NCBI GenBank assembly: GCA_963826975.1
Contig: CAWGZJ010000033.1
Coordinates: forward strand, 62,001-126,000
From: Palsa-883 sp963826975
GTDB lineage: Bacteria; Pseudomonadota; Alphaproteobacteria; Acetobacterales; Acetobacteraceae
DNA: 64,000 bases
Reading direction: 5' to 3'
The translations under genes were made by a program, and so were the position numbers. Below the pieces are notes generated by a model. The model did no database searches. It was not told the DNA's origin and was given only the letters and a program-made list of their open reading frames with translations. Shown piece after piece: positions 16,958-25,904 of this stretch (the first letter of the stretch is position 1; the number at the start of each line of letters is the position of its first letter).

Positions 16958-17521
16958 ATGGCCCCGACTGTGAGAGCCAAGGCCGGCGATGCATCCGGCC
17001 AAAACTGGGATCGGATGATGGCTGCCGCGCTGGTGGGAGACGCAAATGCGTATAGAACTCTTCTCGCCGAATTGGCCCTCTGGCTGCGCCGGTACTACGC
17101 TCGGCGCCTACCGTCTTCCATGACCGAGGATGCGGTTCAGGATGTTCTGCTGGCAATCCACGAGAAGCGTCACACCTACGACCCGGCGCGTCCCTTCGGA
17201 CCGTGGCTCGCCGCAATTGCGCGTTACAAATGGATCGACCGGCTGCGGTCGCTCAAGGCGGATGCAGCCGAGTCCTTGGATGAGAACATCGGGGTGCCCG
17301 ATCATGGGGATACCGTCATCGCTGGCTCGACGTTCCAACAACTGCTGGCCGAACTGAAGCCCTCGCAGGCCGAGGCAATCCGGCTGGTGAAACTCGAAGG
17401 CTACAGTGTCGAGGAGGCTTCGAGGGCGACAGGTCAGTCGGTCTCGCTCGTCAAGGTGAATATCCACCGCGGCCTCAAGCGTCTCGCCAACATCGTGAGG
17501 ACAACTGGTGATGCGGACTGA
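16958..17521 (+). CDS. ECF RNA polymerase sigma factor, SigF type
   Basis: 187 residues. Region 2 is seen at about 45-105 (MTEDAVQDVLLAIHEKRHTY, FGPWLAAIARYKWIDRLR) and region 4 at about 125-185 (LKPSQAEAIRLVKLEGYSVE, SLVKVNIHRGLKRLA). It overlaps the DUF1109 membrane protein that follows, the usual cognate anti-sigma arrangement of the SigF/NrsF group. In Caulobacter this group responds to chromate, cadmium and related oxidative damage; that is family knowledge. Exact target promoters occur at this gene and at four other intact units nearby. Confidence 0.9.
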   Translation: MAPTVRAKAGDASGQNWDRMMAAALVGDANAYRTLLAELALWLRRYYARRLPSSMTEDAVQDVLLAIHEKRHTYDPARPFGPWLAAIARYKWIDRLRSLKADAAESLDENIGVPDHGDTVIAGSTFQQLLAELKPSQAEAIRLVKLEGYSVEEASRATGQSVSLVKVNIHRGLKRLANIVRTTGDAD

Positions 17522-18152
17522 GTCCCTGGTCGATCGTCTCAGCCAGGATCTTCGTCCGGTTCGGCGGCGCAGCATTGTGCGGGAAGCGCTGCTTCTGCTC
17601 CTCCTTGCTGTTGTCGAGGTCGCGGCGTTCCTCGGCATGGGCTTCATGCGCCCGGATATGCCGATGGCGATGGAAGCGCCCTCCTTCTGGTGGAAACTCA
17701 GCAGCATGGGGCTCATCGCCGTTCTCGGGGCGGGTGTCGCGATCCTGTCGGCCGATCCGGTCCGGTCGCCCCGTCGAGGCCTGCGTTTGATTCTCGTCTG
17801 CATTGTCGCGATCCTCGCCAGCGGCTGGCTGATCGACGCGGCAGGCAATGGACTTGCGGACCTGGTTCGTCGTCTCGACTGGACGCAAGGCCTACAATGC
17901 GTCTGGAAGATGGTGGTGCCATCGATTCCTCCAGCCATCGCCCTGGGCGTGCTGATACGGCGCGGCGCACCGACCGACCGAGCCGGAACCGCGCTCGCCG
18001 CCGGCCTCTCGTCCGCCGCCTGGGGGGCCTTCGTCTTTGTCTTCGACTGCCCCTCGGATGATCCTCTCTACATCGCAGTCTGGTACACGATCGGCTGCTC
18101 GATCGTGACGATACTAGGACGGACTATTCTGATGCGACTGTCACGATGGTGA
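17511..18152 (+). CDS. NrsF-like anti-sigma factor (DUF1109)
   Basis: 213 residues with six predicted membrane helices. The C-terminal half carries the DUF1109 pattern: Cys in GLQCVWKM, SIPPAIALGVLIRRGAPTD and the second Cys in FDCPSDDPLYIAVWYT. The two conserved cysteines are proposed to sense the inducing stress and release the sigma factor. ATG 17511 lies inside the end of the sigma gene (stop 17519-17521), so translation is coupled; a GTG one codon upstream is also possible. Confidence 0.88.
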   Translation: MRTESLVDRLSQDLRPVRRRSIVREALLLLLLAVVEVAAFLGMGFMRPDMPMAMEAPSFWWKLSSMGLIAVLGAGVAILSADPVRSPRRGLRLILVCIVAILASGWLIDAAGNGLADLVRRLDWTQGLQCVWKMVVPSIPPAIALGVLIRRGAPTDRAGTALAAGLSSAAWGAFVFVFDCPSDDPLYIAVWYTIGCSIVTILGRTILMRLSRW

Positions 18153-18293
18153 CGATGCAGCCTGATGCCGTTCGCGTCATCCGTATCTCAGCCGCCTCCA
18201 CGCCACCGTTCACGGTTGAGATTGTGTTCATGAAGCAAGTAAAAGCCGAAACATCCAGTAAGCCGGCCCAGTGCAGGGCGCCGTCTGCATCCG

Positions 18294-18908
18294 TTGCCTG
18301 TCAGGATCATGCACTGGATTAACGCTGTGGTCATGCTGGTCATGATCACGTCGGGCTGGGGCATCTACGACGACGACGTGATCATCCGCGGCGTCCATTT
18401 CAGCCAGTTCTGGCGGCTGGGTGATTGGGCGGCCTGGAGCCTCAACTGGCATTTCGCCGGCATGTGGTTTCTTACTATCAACGGGCTCATCTACCTGGTC
18501 TACGGCTTCGCGACTGGACGATTGCGCGAGAAGCTGCTGCCGATCCGGCCGGCCGAGATCGTGCAGACCATCGTCGATACACTGCACTTCAAGATCGCGC
18601 ACGAGGACATCACCGTCTACAACGCGGTGCAGAAGCTGCTCTATATCGTCGTCATCTTCGCCGGTATTTCCCAGGTCGTCACCGGCCTCGCTATCTGGAA
18701 GCCGATCCAGTTCTCCGGCCTGGTCTCGCTCCTCGGGGGCTTCCAGACCGCACGGGTGCTGCATTTCGCCGGAATGGCGGTGATCGTCGGCTTCCTGATT
18801 GTGCATGTGGCACTGGCGCTGCTTGTGCCGAAGACGTTGGGGGCGATGGTGACCGGCGGCCCGCGTCTCGATCCCCGCGGTCGTGCCAAGGAAGGCCACG
18901 CGATATGA
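18294..18908 (+). CDS. Cytochrome b561-type membrane subunit
   Basis: About 204 residues, four membrane helices, with histidines placed for two b hemes (MHW, NWHFAGMW, RVLHFAGM, LIVHV). It is expected to carry electrons from the quinone pool to the molybdoprotein encoded next, in the manner of MsrQ with MsrP. The start is uncertain. Conserved residues appear to extend upstream (RRLHPLPVRIMHW), but the frame has no ATG there, only CTG 18285 and TTG 18294. A non-ATG start or a small 5' lesion is possible. The stop overlaps the next ATG. Confidence 0.82.
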   Translation: MPVRIMHWINAVVMLVMITSGWGIYDDDVIIRGVHFSQFWRLGDWAAWSLNWHFAGMWFLTINGLIYLVYGFATGRLREKLLPIRPAEIVQTIVDTLHFKIAHEDITVYNAVQKLLYIVVIFAGISQVVTGLAIWKPIQFSGLVSLLGGFQTARVLHFAGMAVIVGFLIVHVALALLVPKTLGAMVTGGPRLDPRGRAKEGHAI

Positions 18909-19678
18909 AATCGCCCTTCCGACCGGACGTGGTTCCGAATGCCGCTATCCTCGACGACCACAAGCCGCTGATCTGTTCGCTCGAAAGACGCGGGCTGATC
19001 CGCGGCGGGCTTTCCCTGGGCGCGCTCGTCATGTTGAGCGGGTGCGACTTGGACCGGCCTGAATCGGTCGAGTCCGCGCTGCTCGCGATAGGCCGGTTCA
19101 ACGATGGCGTGCAGGCGCTGCTGTTCGATCCGAACAAACTCGCACCAACCTATCCCGCCTCGATGATCCTGCGGCCACCCAAGTTCAACGCCTATTACGA
19201 CGTGGTGGATGTGAAGCCGGTAAGCGGCACGACCTGGCGCCTCGAGTTGTCCGGCCTCATTGCCGAGAGGCGCCCTTGGACGCTGCCGCAATTGCAGGCG
19301 CTCCCGCAGACTTCGATGGTTATCAAACACATCTGCGTCGAGGGTTGGAGCTATATCGGCGGCTGGACCGGCGTACCGCTACGCGCCTTCCTCGAACGCA
19401 TCGGCGCCGATCTCAGAGCTAAATACGTCGCCTTCAAGACGACCGACGACTATCCGAGCAGCATCGACATGGCGACCGCGCTCCACCCGCAAACATTGCT
19501 GGCGCTCAAATACGGCGACGACACGCTTGCCGATCCGTTCGGATATCCAGTGCGCCTGCGCATGGCGACCAAGCTTGGATACAAAAACCCGAAGTGGATC
19601 ACAGCCATCGAGGTCACGAACACTTTTCCCGGGGGATATTGGGAAGCGAAAGGCTTTCCATGGTTTGCGGGCATATGA
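18905..19678 (+). CDS. Sulfite-oxidase-fold molybdopterin oxidoreductase (Tat lipoprotein)
   Basis: 257 residues. The N-terminus ERRGLIRGGLSLGALVMLSGC combines a twin-arginine motif with a lipobox cysteine, so the protein should be folded in the cytoplasm and tethered in the periplasm. The molybdenum-ligand cysteine is at about 144 in IKHICVEGWS. Other family strings are TWRLELSGLI and YPVRLRMATKLGYK. It overlaps the cytochrome gene by four bases (ATGA). The pair resembles MsrPQ, which repairs periplasmic methionine sulfoxide. The substrate here is unproven. Confidence 0.87.
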   Translation: MKSPFRPDVVPNAAILDDHKPLICSLERRGLIRGGLSLGALVMLSGCDLDRPESVESALLAIGRFNDGVQALLFDPNKLAPTYPASMILRPPKFNAYYDVVDVKPVSGTTWRLELSGLIAERRPWTLPQLQALPQTSMVIKHICVEGWSYIGGWTGVPLRAFLERIGADLRAKYVAFKTTDDYPSSIDMATALHPQTLLALKYGDDTLADPFGYPVRLRMATKLGYKNPKWITAIEVTNTFPGGYWEAKGFPWFAGI

Positions 19679-20148
19679 AACGGACGGTGCCGATCCGCAT
19701 CCTGTTTGCGTTCTGCCTCGTGAGCGCGACCACGAGCGTGGCGCGTGCGCAGAGCACGACGCCGGGGGGCATGCCACCTCCGCCCGGTATGAATCTGGCG
19801 GAATCCGCTGCCATGCGGTTCCCGCAGCCGGTTCGGGTCGGAGATCTTCTCGGCAGGGACGTGCTCCGCCCCGTCGAGAGCCAAGACGTTCTCGGTCGGG
19901 TTCGTCGGCTTGTTCGCGACCGGAATGGTCAGATCATGGTCGTGGTCGATTTCGGCGGATTTCTTGGTTTCGGGAGCCGGCCGATTGCCGTTCCCGTCGA
20001 CGCCATGGTGTTGCTCGGCCAGGACATGGAGATCGTCGCCTTTACGCCGGAGCAACTCCGGCAATTCTCCACATTCTCGGCCGCCGGCACCACCGACGTT
20101 GCAGACGATACGATTATCAAAGTCGGCCTCGCTAAACCCTCGCACTGA
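19675..20148 (+). CDS. Secreted PRC-barrel domain protein
   Basis: 157 residues beginning MKRTVPIRILFAFCLVSATT, with a signal peptide ending near ARAQ. The body reads RVGDLLGRDVLRPVESQDVL, GRVRRLVRDRNGQIMVVVDF and RPIAVPVDAMVLLG, a PRC-barrel pattern. It overlaps the molybdoprotein gene by four bases, so it is translationally coupled and may be an accessory periplasmic factor. Confidence 0.75.
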   Translation: MKRTVPIRILFAFCLVSATTSVARAQSTTPGGMPPPPGMNLAESAAMRFPQPVRVGDLLGRDVLRPVESQDVLGRVRRLVRDRNGQIMVVVDFGGFLGFGSRPIAVPVDAMVLLGQDMEIVAFTPEQLRQFSTFSAAGTTDVADDTIIKVGLAKPSH

Positions 20149-20371
20149 CATTTCGCCGGTACCTGTTCAGCCTCGCTGTCATCGAACCATCGCTCCTGAA
20201 AAAGGCGGGGCCTGTAACCTTATTGGGCGTCCGCAGAAAGAAGAGTTCGTAGCTTGGCTTCACAAGCCCACGCCCGCTGACGTCGAGGCAAGCTGCACTC
20301 TTTTGTAGCCGCGAACGGAAGGACACCGTGTGAGATCCTCGACGAACGGCCAGACATGCGGGCCTGACGGT

Positions 20372-21115
20372 ATGGCATTTGGTTTGAGGAGGAGTTGCGC
20401 CATTGGCGTCATGGCGAAATCCCCTCGCCCTGGCCATTCCAAGACCCGTCTTTGCCCTCCGCTCCGCCCGGAACAGGCCGCCCGGCTGAGCGCAGCCTTT
20501 CTGCGGGACACCACCGAGAGTATTGCCGCGGCAGCACTGTCCGCTCCAATCGCCGGCTATGCCGCCTATGCTCCGTTCGGCACGGAGGAGGCCCTGGCCC
20601 CGCATCTTGCGTCCGGAACTTCCCGCGTTCTGGCGGACGGCTCCACGCCAGCCCCTCAGGGCGTGGAAGGGTTCGGTCGCTGCCTCCTTCATGCAATCCA
20701 GCAACTGTTCGCGGCGGGCCATACCGCCGCCTCCGTGCTAAGCTCCGATACCCCGACACTCCCAACCGACATCCTCGTCAGCGCGGCCACAGCCCTCCTC
20801 GCCGGCGACGAGCGGCGTGTGGTGATGGGCGCTTGCGATGACGGGGGCTACTACCTCCTGGGGATGCGCCTCCCTCATGCGGGGCTGTTCGCCGACATCA
20901 CATGGAGCAGCAGTTCCGTCGCCGCAACCACGCGCACCCGGATAGCTGAGCTTGGTCTCGATCTCGTTGAATTGCCGCTTTGGTACGATATCGACGATGC
21001 GGCCGCGTTGGAGCGATTGGTGCGAGAGAACGACGGCTATGCCGCGCCATGGACGCGCCGTGCCCTGCGGACTCTTGGGCGGGATACATTCACGCCTTCG
21101 CCTTGCCCCGCATGA
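20372..21115 (+). CDS. TIGR04282/DUF2064-type glycosyltransferase
   Basis: 247 residues. MAKSPRPGHSKTRLCPPL is the nucleotide-sugar binding N-terminus of this family, and SSDTPTLP and GACDDGGYYLLGM carry the acidic metal-binding residues. Family members occur in arsenosugar and related natural-product clusters, but no arsenic methyltransferase is seen here. ATG 20372 is used; GTG 20330 would add 14 residues. The stop overlaps the next ATG by three bases. Confidence 0.78.
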   Translation: MAFGLRRSCAIGVMAKSPRPGHSKTRLCPPLRPEQAARLSAAFLRDTTESIAAAALSAPIAGYAAYAPFGTEEALAPHLASGTSRVLADGSTPAPQGVEGFGRCLLHAIQQLFAAGHTAASVLSSDTPTLPTDILVSAATALLAGDERRVVMGACDDGGYYLLGMRLPHAGLFADITWSSSSVAATTRTRIAELGLDLVELPLWYDIDDAAALERLVRENDGYAAPWTRRALRTLGRDTFTPSPCPA

Positions 21116-22482
21116 AGAACAGGCTGCTACTTTGTCTTCTGCTTGGGTTCGGCGGCGCGCTGCTGACGTTGACGGTGTGCGGTCTGCTGCTCGACATCCC
21201 GGCGAGCACGGGTGGGCCTCGCATCACCCGTATGAACGAGTTGGCTGGGCTGCTCGTGGTTTCCGCCGCGGTCTATTTCGGGGCGGTCCGCCTCATCCTG
21301 CGTAACGCCTGGCCACGCGGCACGGTCTGGATCGTGCTCGGTGTGGCGGTTGCGCTGCGCATGCTGCTGCTGACCGTGCCCCCCACCCTGTCGAGCGACA
21401 TTTACCGCTATGTCTGGGACGGCCGCGTGCAGGCGAATGGTATCAATCCGTACCGCTACATTCCGGCGGACCCCGCCCTGGCGTCCTTGCGGGATGCCGT
21501 CATCTACCCGCAGATCAACCGCGCCGACTACGCGCGCACGATTTACCCGCCCTTCGCGCAGATGGCTTTCGCGGCGGTCGGACGGATCTGGGACAGCGTC
21601 ATGGGCATGCGTCTGGCGATGCTCGGCTTCGAGGCGCTGGGCATCATTTGCCTGCTGCGGCTGCTGCCGCTGGTCGGGTTGCCGCCCGAGCGCATCCTCA
21701 TCTACGCCTGGAATCCGCTTGCTTTGTGGTCATTTGCCAACGACGGCCATGTGGATGCGATCGCGATCGGGCTACTGGGACTCGCCCTGCTGCTGCGGGC
21801 GCGGCACAAGGACGGCTGGGTGGGCACAGCACTGGCCGGCGCGGTCCTCGTCAAATTATTTCCTCTGGTCGTCGCCCCGGCCTTCCTCCGCGGCGGGCGC
21901 TTCTGGCAGCCGGCGCTGGCTGGATTAGCCCTGATTGCCGGATGCTACGCCCTTTACAGCGGCGCCGGCTGGCATGTGTTCGGCTTCCTCCCCTCGTACG
22001 GCGAGGAGGAGGGTTTGGACAGCGGAACGGGACTCTGGCTGGTGGCCGGTCTCAACACGCTGATGAGGCTCCCTCCGGACGCCACGCTGATCTACGGCAC
22101 CGGCGTCGCCGTGGTCTTCCTTGCTCTTGTGGCTGCGATCCTACGCCAGCCGGCGCCAACGAACGACGCGCAGGCCCTGTGCCGCGACGCGGCGCTGCTG
22201 GCAGCCGCTGCCATGATGGCCATCAGTCCGCATTACTACTGGTATTTTGCTTGGCTGGCGCTGCCTGCCGTGATTGCGCCCGCGCGTGCGTTGTTGTGGC
22301 TGGCGACGGCTCCCCTGCTGCTGGTGATCGGCCCGATCCCGCACGACCAGTTCATCTGGCCCTCGCTCGTCTACGTCCCCGCCACCTTGCTGCTGCTGGC
22401 GGATCTCCACCCCCGACTCACGATCAAATTCCGGCGCCGCGCCGGATTGGGAGACACCGTATGTCCACTACGACTGCCTTGA
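21112..22482 (+). CDS. Polytopic membrane glycosyltransferase (mannosyltransferase-like)
   Basis: 456 residues with about ten membrane helices. The first periplasmic loop contains SSDIYRYVWDGRVQANGINP, the acidic catalytic signature of GT-C fold lipid-linked sugar transferases, and later WNPLALWSFANDGHVDA. It is translationally coupled at both ends (ATGA overlap with the upstream gene, 22-base overlap with the radical SAM gene). The donor is probably a polyprenyl-phosphate sugar, which the GT2 enzyme at the operon end could make. Confidence 0.8.
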   Translation: MKNRLLLCLLLGFGGALLTLTVCGLLLDIPASTGGPRITRMNELAGLLVVSAAVYFGAVRLILRNAWPRGTVWIVLGVAVALRMLLLTVPPTLSSDIYRYVWDGRVQANGINPYRYIPADPALASLRDAVIYPQINRADYARTIYPPFAQMAFAAVGRIWDSVMGMRLAMLGFEALGIICLLRLLPLVGLPPERILIYAWNPLALWSFANDGHVDAIAIGLLGLALLLRARHKDGWVGTALAGAVLVKLFPLVVAPAFLRGGRFWQPALAGLALIAGCYALYSGAGWHVFGFLPSYGEEEGLDSGTGLWLVAGLNTLMRLPPDATLIYGTGVAVVFLALVAAILRQPAPTNDAQALCRDAALLAAAAMMAISPHYYWYFAWLALPAVIAPARALLWLATAPLLLVIGPIPHDQFIWPSLVYVPATLLLLADLHPRLTIKFRRRAGLGDTVCPLRLP

Positions 22483-23513
22483 AGGACCCGCGCCGATACT
22501 TCGAGGAGATCGGCGCCGACCGCTCCTCGGTCGCCGAACAGCCGCCAGTTTGCCTTTATCTGGAGGTCACGAACCGCTGCAACCTGCTCTGCGAGACCTG
22601 CCCGCGCACCTTTGAGGAGCTCGAGCCACCGGCCGATATGAGCTGGGAGCTGTTCACGCGGATCGTCGACCAGGTGCCCAATGTCGCGCGCGTGGTGATG
22701 CACGGCGTGGGCGAACCCATGCTGGTGAAGAACCTGCCGGACATGATCCGCTATCTCAAGACGCGCGGTACCTATGTCCTGTTCAACACCAACGGGACTT
22801 TGATGCAGCCCAAGAGATTCCAGGAGCTTGTCGACACCGGACTCGACGAACTCCGCGTCTCGCTCGATGCCGCGGACCGTGAATCCTACGCGAAAATCCG
22901 CGGCAAGGATTTCTTCAACCAAATTGTGCGCGATGTCGGCAAATTCATCGCCTATCAGAAGCAAATGGGCGCGACCACGCCGCGCGTCTCGCTTTGGCTT
23001 ACTGGCCTCAAGGAGACCGTCGATCAACTGCCGGAATTCGTCCGGCTTGCGGCGCAGATGGGCGTCACCGAAGTGCATCTGCAACGTCTCGTGTTCGACG
23101 AGACCGGCTACGGCAAGGCGACGGCGGCCAACTCGCTCTTCGAGAGCAGGCAGGAGGCGGAGCGTCGGGTGATCGAGGCAGCGCAGGAAATCGCGCGTCC
23201 GCTGGGGGTGACTCTCGATGCGTCGGGTGCGACGGAACCCGGGCTCAGCCTCAAGCGACAGGATGACCGCGCATGGGCGGCCTGCCGGCGACCGTGGTCG
23301 CTGATGTATTTCACCGCGCATGGGCGCGCACTGCCCTGCTGCATCGCCCCTTTCTCCGTCCGTGGCTACAGCAATTATACGCTCGGCGACGCGACCCAGC
23401 AGGAGCTGCGCGAGATTTGGAACAGCCCCGCCTATCGGGATTTCCGGTCCAACCTGCTGTCCGACGCACCGCCGGCGCCCTGCCAGAATTGTGGGATGCG
23501 ATGGAGCCTGTGA
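22461..23513 (+). CDS. Radical SAM/SPASM domain protein
   Basis: 350 residues. The radical SAM cluster ligands are Cys40, Cys44 and Cys47 (CNLLCETC), followed by GEPMLVKNLPDM. A C-terminal SPASM-like region has CCIAPF and CQNCGMRW for an auxiliary iron-sulfur cluster. It lies between two glycosyltransferases, so it may modify a glycan, lipid or peptide. A degenerate copy of its last 110 bases is found at 25431-25541. Confidence 0.87.
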   Translation: MSTTTALKDPRRYFEEIGADRSSVAEQPPVCLYLEVTNRCNLLCETCPRTFEELEPPADMSWELFTRIVDQVPNVARVVMHGVGEPMLVKNLPDMIRYLKTRGTYVLFNTNGTLMQPKRFQELVDTGLDELRVSLDAADRESYAKIRGKDFFNQIVRDVGKFIAYQKQMGATTPRVSLWLTGLKETVDQLPEFVRLAAQMGVTEVHLQRLVFDETGYGKATAANSLFESRQEAERRVIEAAQEIARPLGVTLDASGATEPGLSLKRQDDRAWAACRRPWSLMYFTAHGRALPCCIAPFSVRGYSNYTLGDATQQELREIWNSPAYRDFRSNLLSDAPPAPCQNCGMRWSL

Positions 23514-24190
23514 CCCTCGTGATTCCGACCTTCAATGAGGCGGAAACGATCGGCGCTGCGATTCGCGAGATTCCCGCAGCGTACCGGCTCAACATCATAG
23601 TCGCCGATGGCGGCAGCACTGACGGAACTCCGAGGATCGCCCGCATTGCGGGAGCGCGGGTTGTTAATGCGGGGCGTGGCTACGGCCGGGCCTGCGCGCT
23701 GGGAGCGGAGAAGGCGCATCCCGCCAGCACCGTGATCGCCTTCATGGACGGTGATGGTGCCGACCGCGGCGATTTGATCGACGAGATCGCGCGGCCGGTT
23801 CTCGACGGCGCGTATGACCTCGTCCTGGCGTCCCGGACCCGTGGCGAGCGCGAGCCAGGCGCGATGTTATGGCATCAGGTCCTTGCCGGCCGGATCGCGG
23901 GATTCGGCTGCGGCGCACTATATGGGATGCAGTACAGCGACATGTGCGCCTTTCGGGCGATCAGCCGAGAAGCGCTCGAGTGTCTCGCGCTACAGGAAAT
24001 GACCTACGGCTGGAATATCGAGATGCAAATGAAAGCGGCGCGGGCACGCCTGCGTATCCTGGAAGTGCCACTGCCTTACCGACGCCGCCGCGGCGGCAGT
24101 TCGAAGGTGGCTGGCTCATTCCGCGGCACTCTCCGGGCCGGGAGCCGTATCGCCGCAACGTTCTGCCGAGTTGCAGCGTCGGCGAGTTGA
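23501..24190 (+). CDS. Glycosyltransferase family 2
   Basis: 229 residues. VTLVIPTFNEAETIGAAIRE and ADGGSTDGT are the GT-A nucleotide-binding strings, and FMDGDGAD is the metal-binding site. The length and the absence of C-terminal membrane helices fit polyprenyl-phosphate sugar synthases. It overlaps the radical SAM gene by 13 bases and ends the operon. Confidence 0.85.
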   Translation: MEPVTLVIPTFNEAETIGAAIREIPAAYRLNIIVADGGSTDGTPRIARIAGARVVNAGRGYGRACALGAEKAHPASTVIAFMDGDGADRGDLIDEIARPVLDGAYDLVLASRTRGEREPGAMLWHQVLAGRIAGFGCGALYGMQYSDMCAFRAISREALECLALQEMTYGWNIEMQMKAARARLRILEVPLPYRRRRGGSSKVAGSFRGTLRAGSRIAATFCRVAASAS

Positions 24191-24466
24191 TCAGCTCGCA
24201 CGGCATACACGTAGGGTATCTCTGTTGCAATGCAGACACGACATGCAGACACGACGAAGCTCCCGGTGGGTCGCCTTGTGCATCTAGGCCTCACGCGGCA
24301 CCGCCCACCAGGGAAGGCGGTGGGCACCGCACACATCTGGATATGAAATGCGTCGACCACCACTTACTGATGTGCCGCCGGCGGCTGAGTACGGCGCGAC
24401 GCCTGGCGGCAGCTTGCATTCTAGAATGATGATACCATAACGCGCTCCGTTCGCCCGCTTTCCCAT
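24191..24466. other. Intergenic region with short tandem repeat
   Basis: No gene is seen. Two adjacent copies of ATGCAGACACGAC occur at about 24232-24257. The remainder has no recognisable feature. Confidence 0.4.
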
Positions 24467-24496
24467 GTGGGGAAGGTAGGCGGACAGGCCGATGCT

Positions 24497-24661
24497 ATGG
24501 TCCGTCATCGTGCCCACACGGTGCTGAAGCCGACTGAACCTTTCCAGGAAGTCGCCGCCGATACCGAACTCGATGAAAGGGATGAGTCGGAATTGAGGGC
24601 GCCCGACCTGAGTAGTGGAATGCTTGCGATTATCGACGGCGACGAGGAACTACAGACATGA
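24497..24661 (+). CDS. Possible small acidic protein upstream of cytochrome b561
   Basis: A 54-residue frame (MVRHRAHTVLKPTEPFQEVA onward, rich in Asp and Glu) whose TGA overlaps the ATG of the cytochrome b561 gene. The overlap and the acidic composition suggest a translated gene or a leader. No family is recognised and a GTG start at 24467 is also possible. Confidence 0.35.
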   Translation: MVRHRAHTVLKPTEPFQEVAADTELDERDESELRAPDLSSGMLAIIDGDEELQT

Positions 24662-25257
24662 GTGGCGAAGTACCCTTTCGTGGAACTGAGCGCTATTCGT
24701 CGTTCGCCCAAGCTACTCATTGGACAGCAGCCTTGCTGATGTTGATTGCCGTCGTGTTGGCCTGGGTGTTCATGGCGATGCCGGCCGAGGAAGTCGGGCG
24801 CTTTGTCTATATCACCTTGCACAAATCGATCGGCCAGACGATTTTCTTTCTGACCCTGGTTCGGCTGATCTGGCGACGATCGCACCCAGCCCCGCCTATG
24901 TGCGGCCGGATTGCGGTTTGGGGCGTAGCTATCGCGCGGTTAAATCACCGGCTGCTCTATGCGGTCATGATCCTGATGCCTGTAACCGGCTACGTCCTGG
25001 CAACCGCTGCGGCACGTCCGTCGCCCTATTTCTGGCTGTTCTATTGGCCCCAGCTGGCGGTGAGCGCCGGTGTGGCGCATGCCGCGCTGCGGGCCCATCT
25101 CGTAGGCCAATATCTCGTCTATACGATGGTAGGCCTTCACGTATCTGCCGTTGTCTGGCACGTCGTCGTTCGCCGAGATGGAACTCTTGAACGAATGCTT
25201 CCTGCCCAGCAGGACCCAGAAATCGTATCCACCAGCTGTCGAGATACTGCACCTTGA
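24658..25257 (+). CDS. Cytochrome b561
   Basis: 199 residues with four membrane helices. Heme-ligand histidines are in FAQATHWTAALLM, ITLHKSIGQTIF, LNHRLLYAVMI and VGLHVSAVVWH, the standard bacterial b561 layout. It probably transfers electrons from quinol to a periplasmic acceptor or to superoxide. It follows the methionine-repair and glycan operon but has its own leader. Confidence 0.88.
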   Translation: MSGEVPFRGTERYSSFAQATHWTAALLMLIAVVLAWVFMAMPAEEVGRFVYITLHKSIGQTIFFLTLVRLIWRRSHPAPPMCGRIAVWGVAIARLNHRLLYAVMILMPVTGYVLATAAARPSPYFWLFYWPQLAVSAGVAHAALRAHLVGQYLVYTMVGLHVSAVVWHVVVRRDGTLERMLPAQQDPEIVSTSCRDTAP

Positions 25258-25823
25258 GCCTGCAAAAATCAGCGCAAGTCTGGTGGCGCTGGTCGTTCTG
25301 TCCGATGCTCCCGCGGCACCCTGCCAAAACGGCGGGATGCGATTGAGCCTCTGAGGCTCGTCATCCCGGCTTCAGTGAGTCGGTCGAAGTCCGCGCTGCT
25401 TGCGATAGGCCGGTTCAACGATGGCGTGCATGAGCTGCGCGGGATTTGGAACAGCCCCGCCTATCGGGATTTCCGGTCCAGCCTGCTATCCGATGTCCCC
25501 CCGGCACCCTGTCAGAACTGCGGAATGCGATGGAGCCTATAAGATGGTAAACACCATCCCTGTTCCATCTCGTCGTAACTTATCATGTGGCGCTAATTGC
25601 GCGCTTACGGAAGAACGATCTGAGCCAGCGCTGCGCGCCGAATTCCAGTCCACCACCGACATGACGAGCCGCGGTTTTAGGCCGATACGCCAGCCTCGTG
25701 GCGCATGCCCAATCACACCATCGTCCAGCACTAAGCGACGGAGCCCGGACGCGCCACTATGGTCGATCCCCGCACGAACACCTTCCACTCGGGCCGGTCG
25801 GGCGCAGACGGATACCCTCCGAC
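25258..25823. other. Mosaic of degenerate duplicated segments and uncertain DNA
   Basis: No intact gene. 25298-25382 resembles 23458-23543 (end of the radical SAM gene and start of GT2). 25377-25430 resembles 19061-19113 (inside the molybdoprotein gene). 25431-25541 resembles 23404-23514 again. The rest up to the patatin promoter shows no recognisable gene. Confidence 0.75.
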
Positions 25824-25849
25824 TGTAACCCTCCCCTAACCTGCTCCGA
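25824..25849 (+). promoter_or_regulatory. SigF-type promoter of the patatin gene
   Basis: GTAACC (25824-25829), 16 bases, CGAA (25846-25849): exact match, 55 bases before the patatin ATG. Confidence 0.8.
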
Positions 25850-25904
25850 ATTGAATAAGGCACGTTCCCCATCAATCCAATTCCGGGAGATACTTATCGC
25901 CGTC

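Noticed and set aside
20213..20234. GTAACC upstream of the TIGR04282 gene as another SigF promoter
   Set aside because: With a 16-base spacer the -10 reads GAAA and with 15 it reads AGAA; neither matches CGAA, so it was not counted.
22371..23321. Long antisense reading frame over the radical SAM gene
   Set aside because: It has no ribosome site or family pattern and results from GC-rich codon use of the plus-strand gene. Similar antisense frames at 18228-18899, 46484-47728, 48511-49476, 49492-50763 and 62336-63925 were dropped for the same reason.
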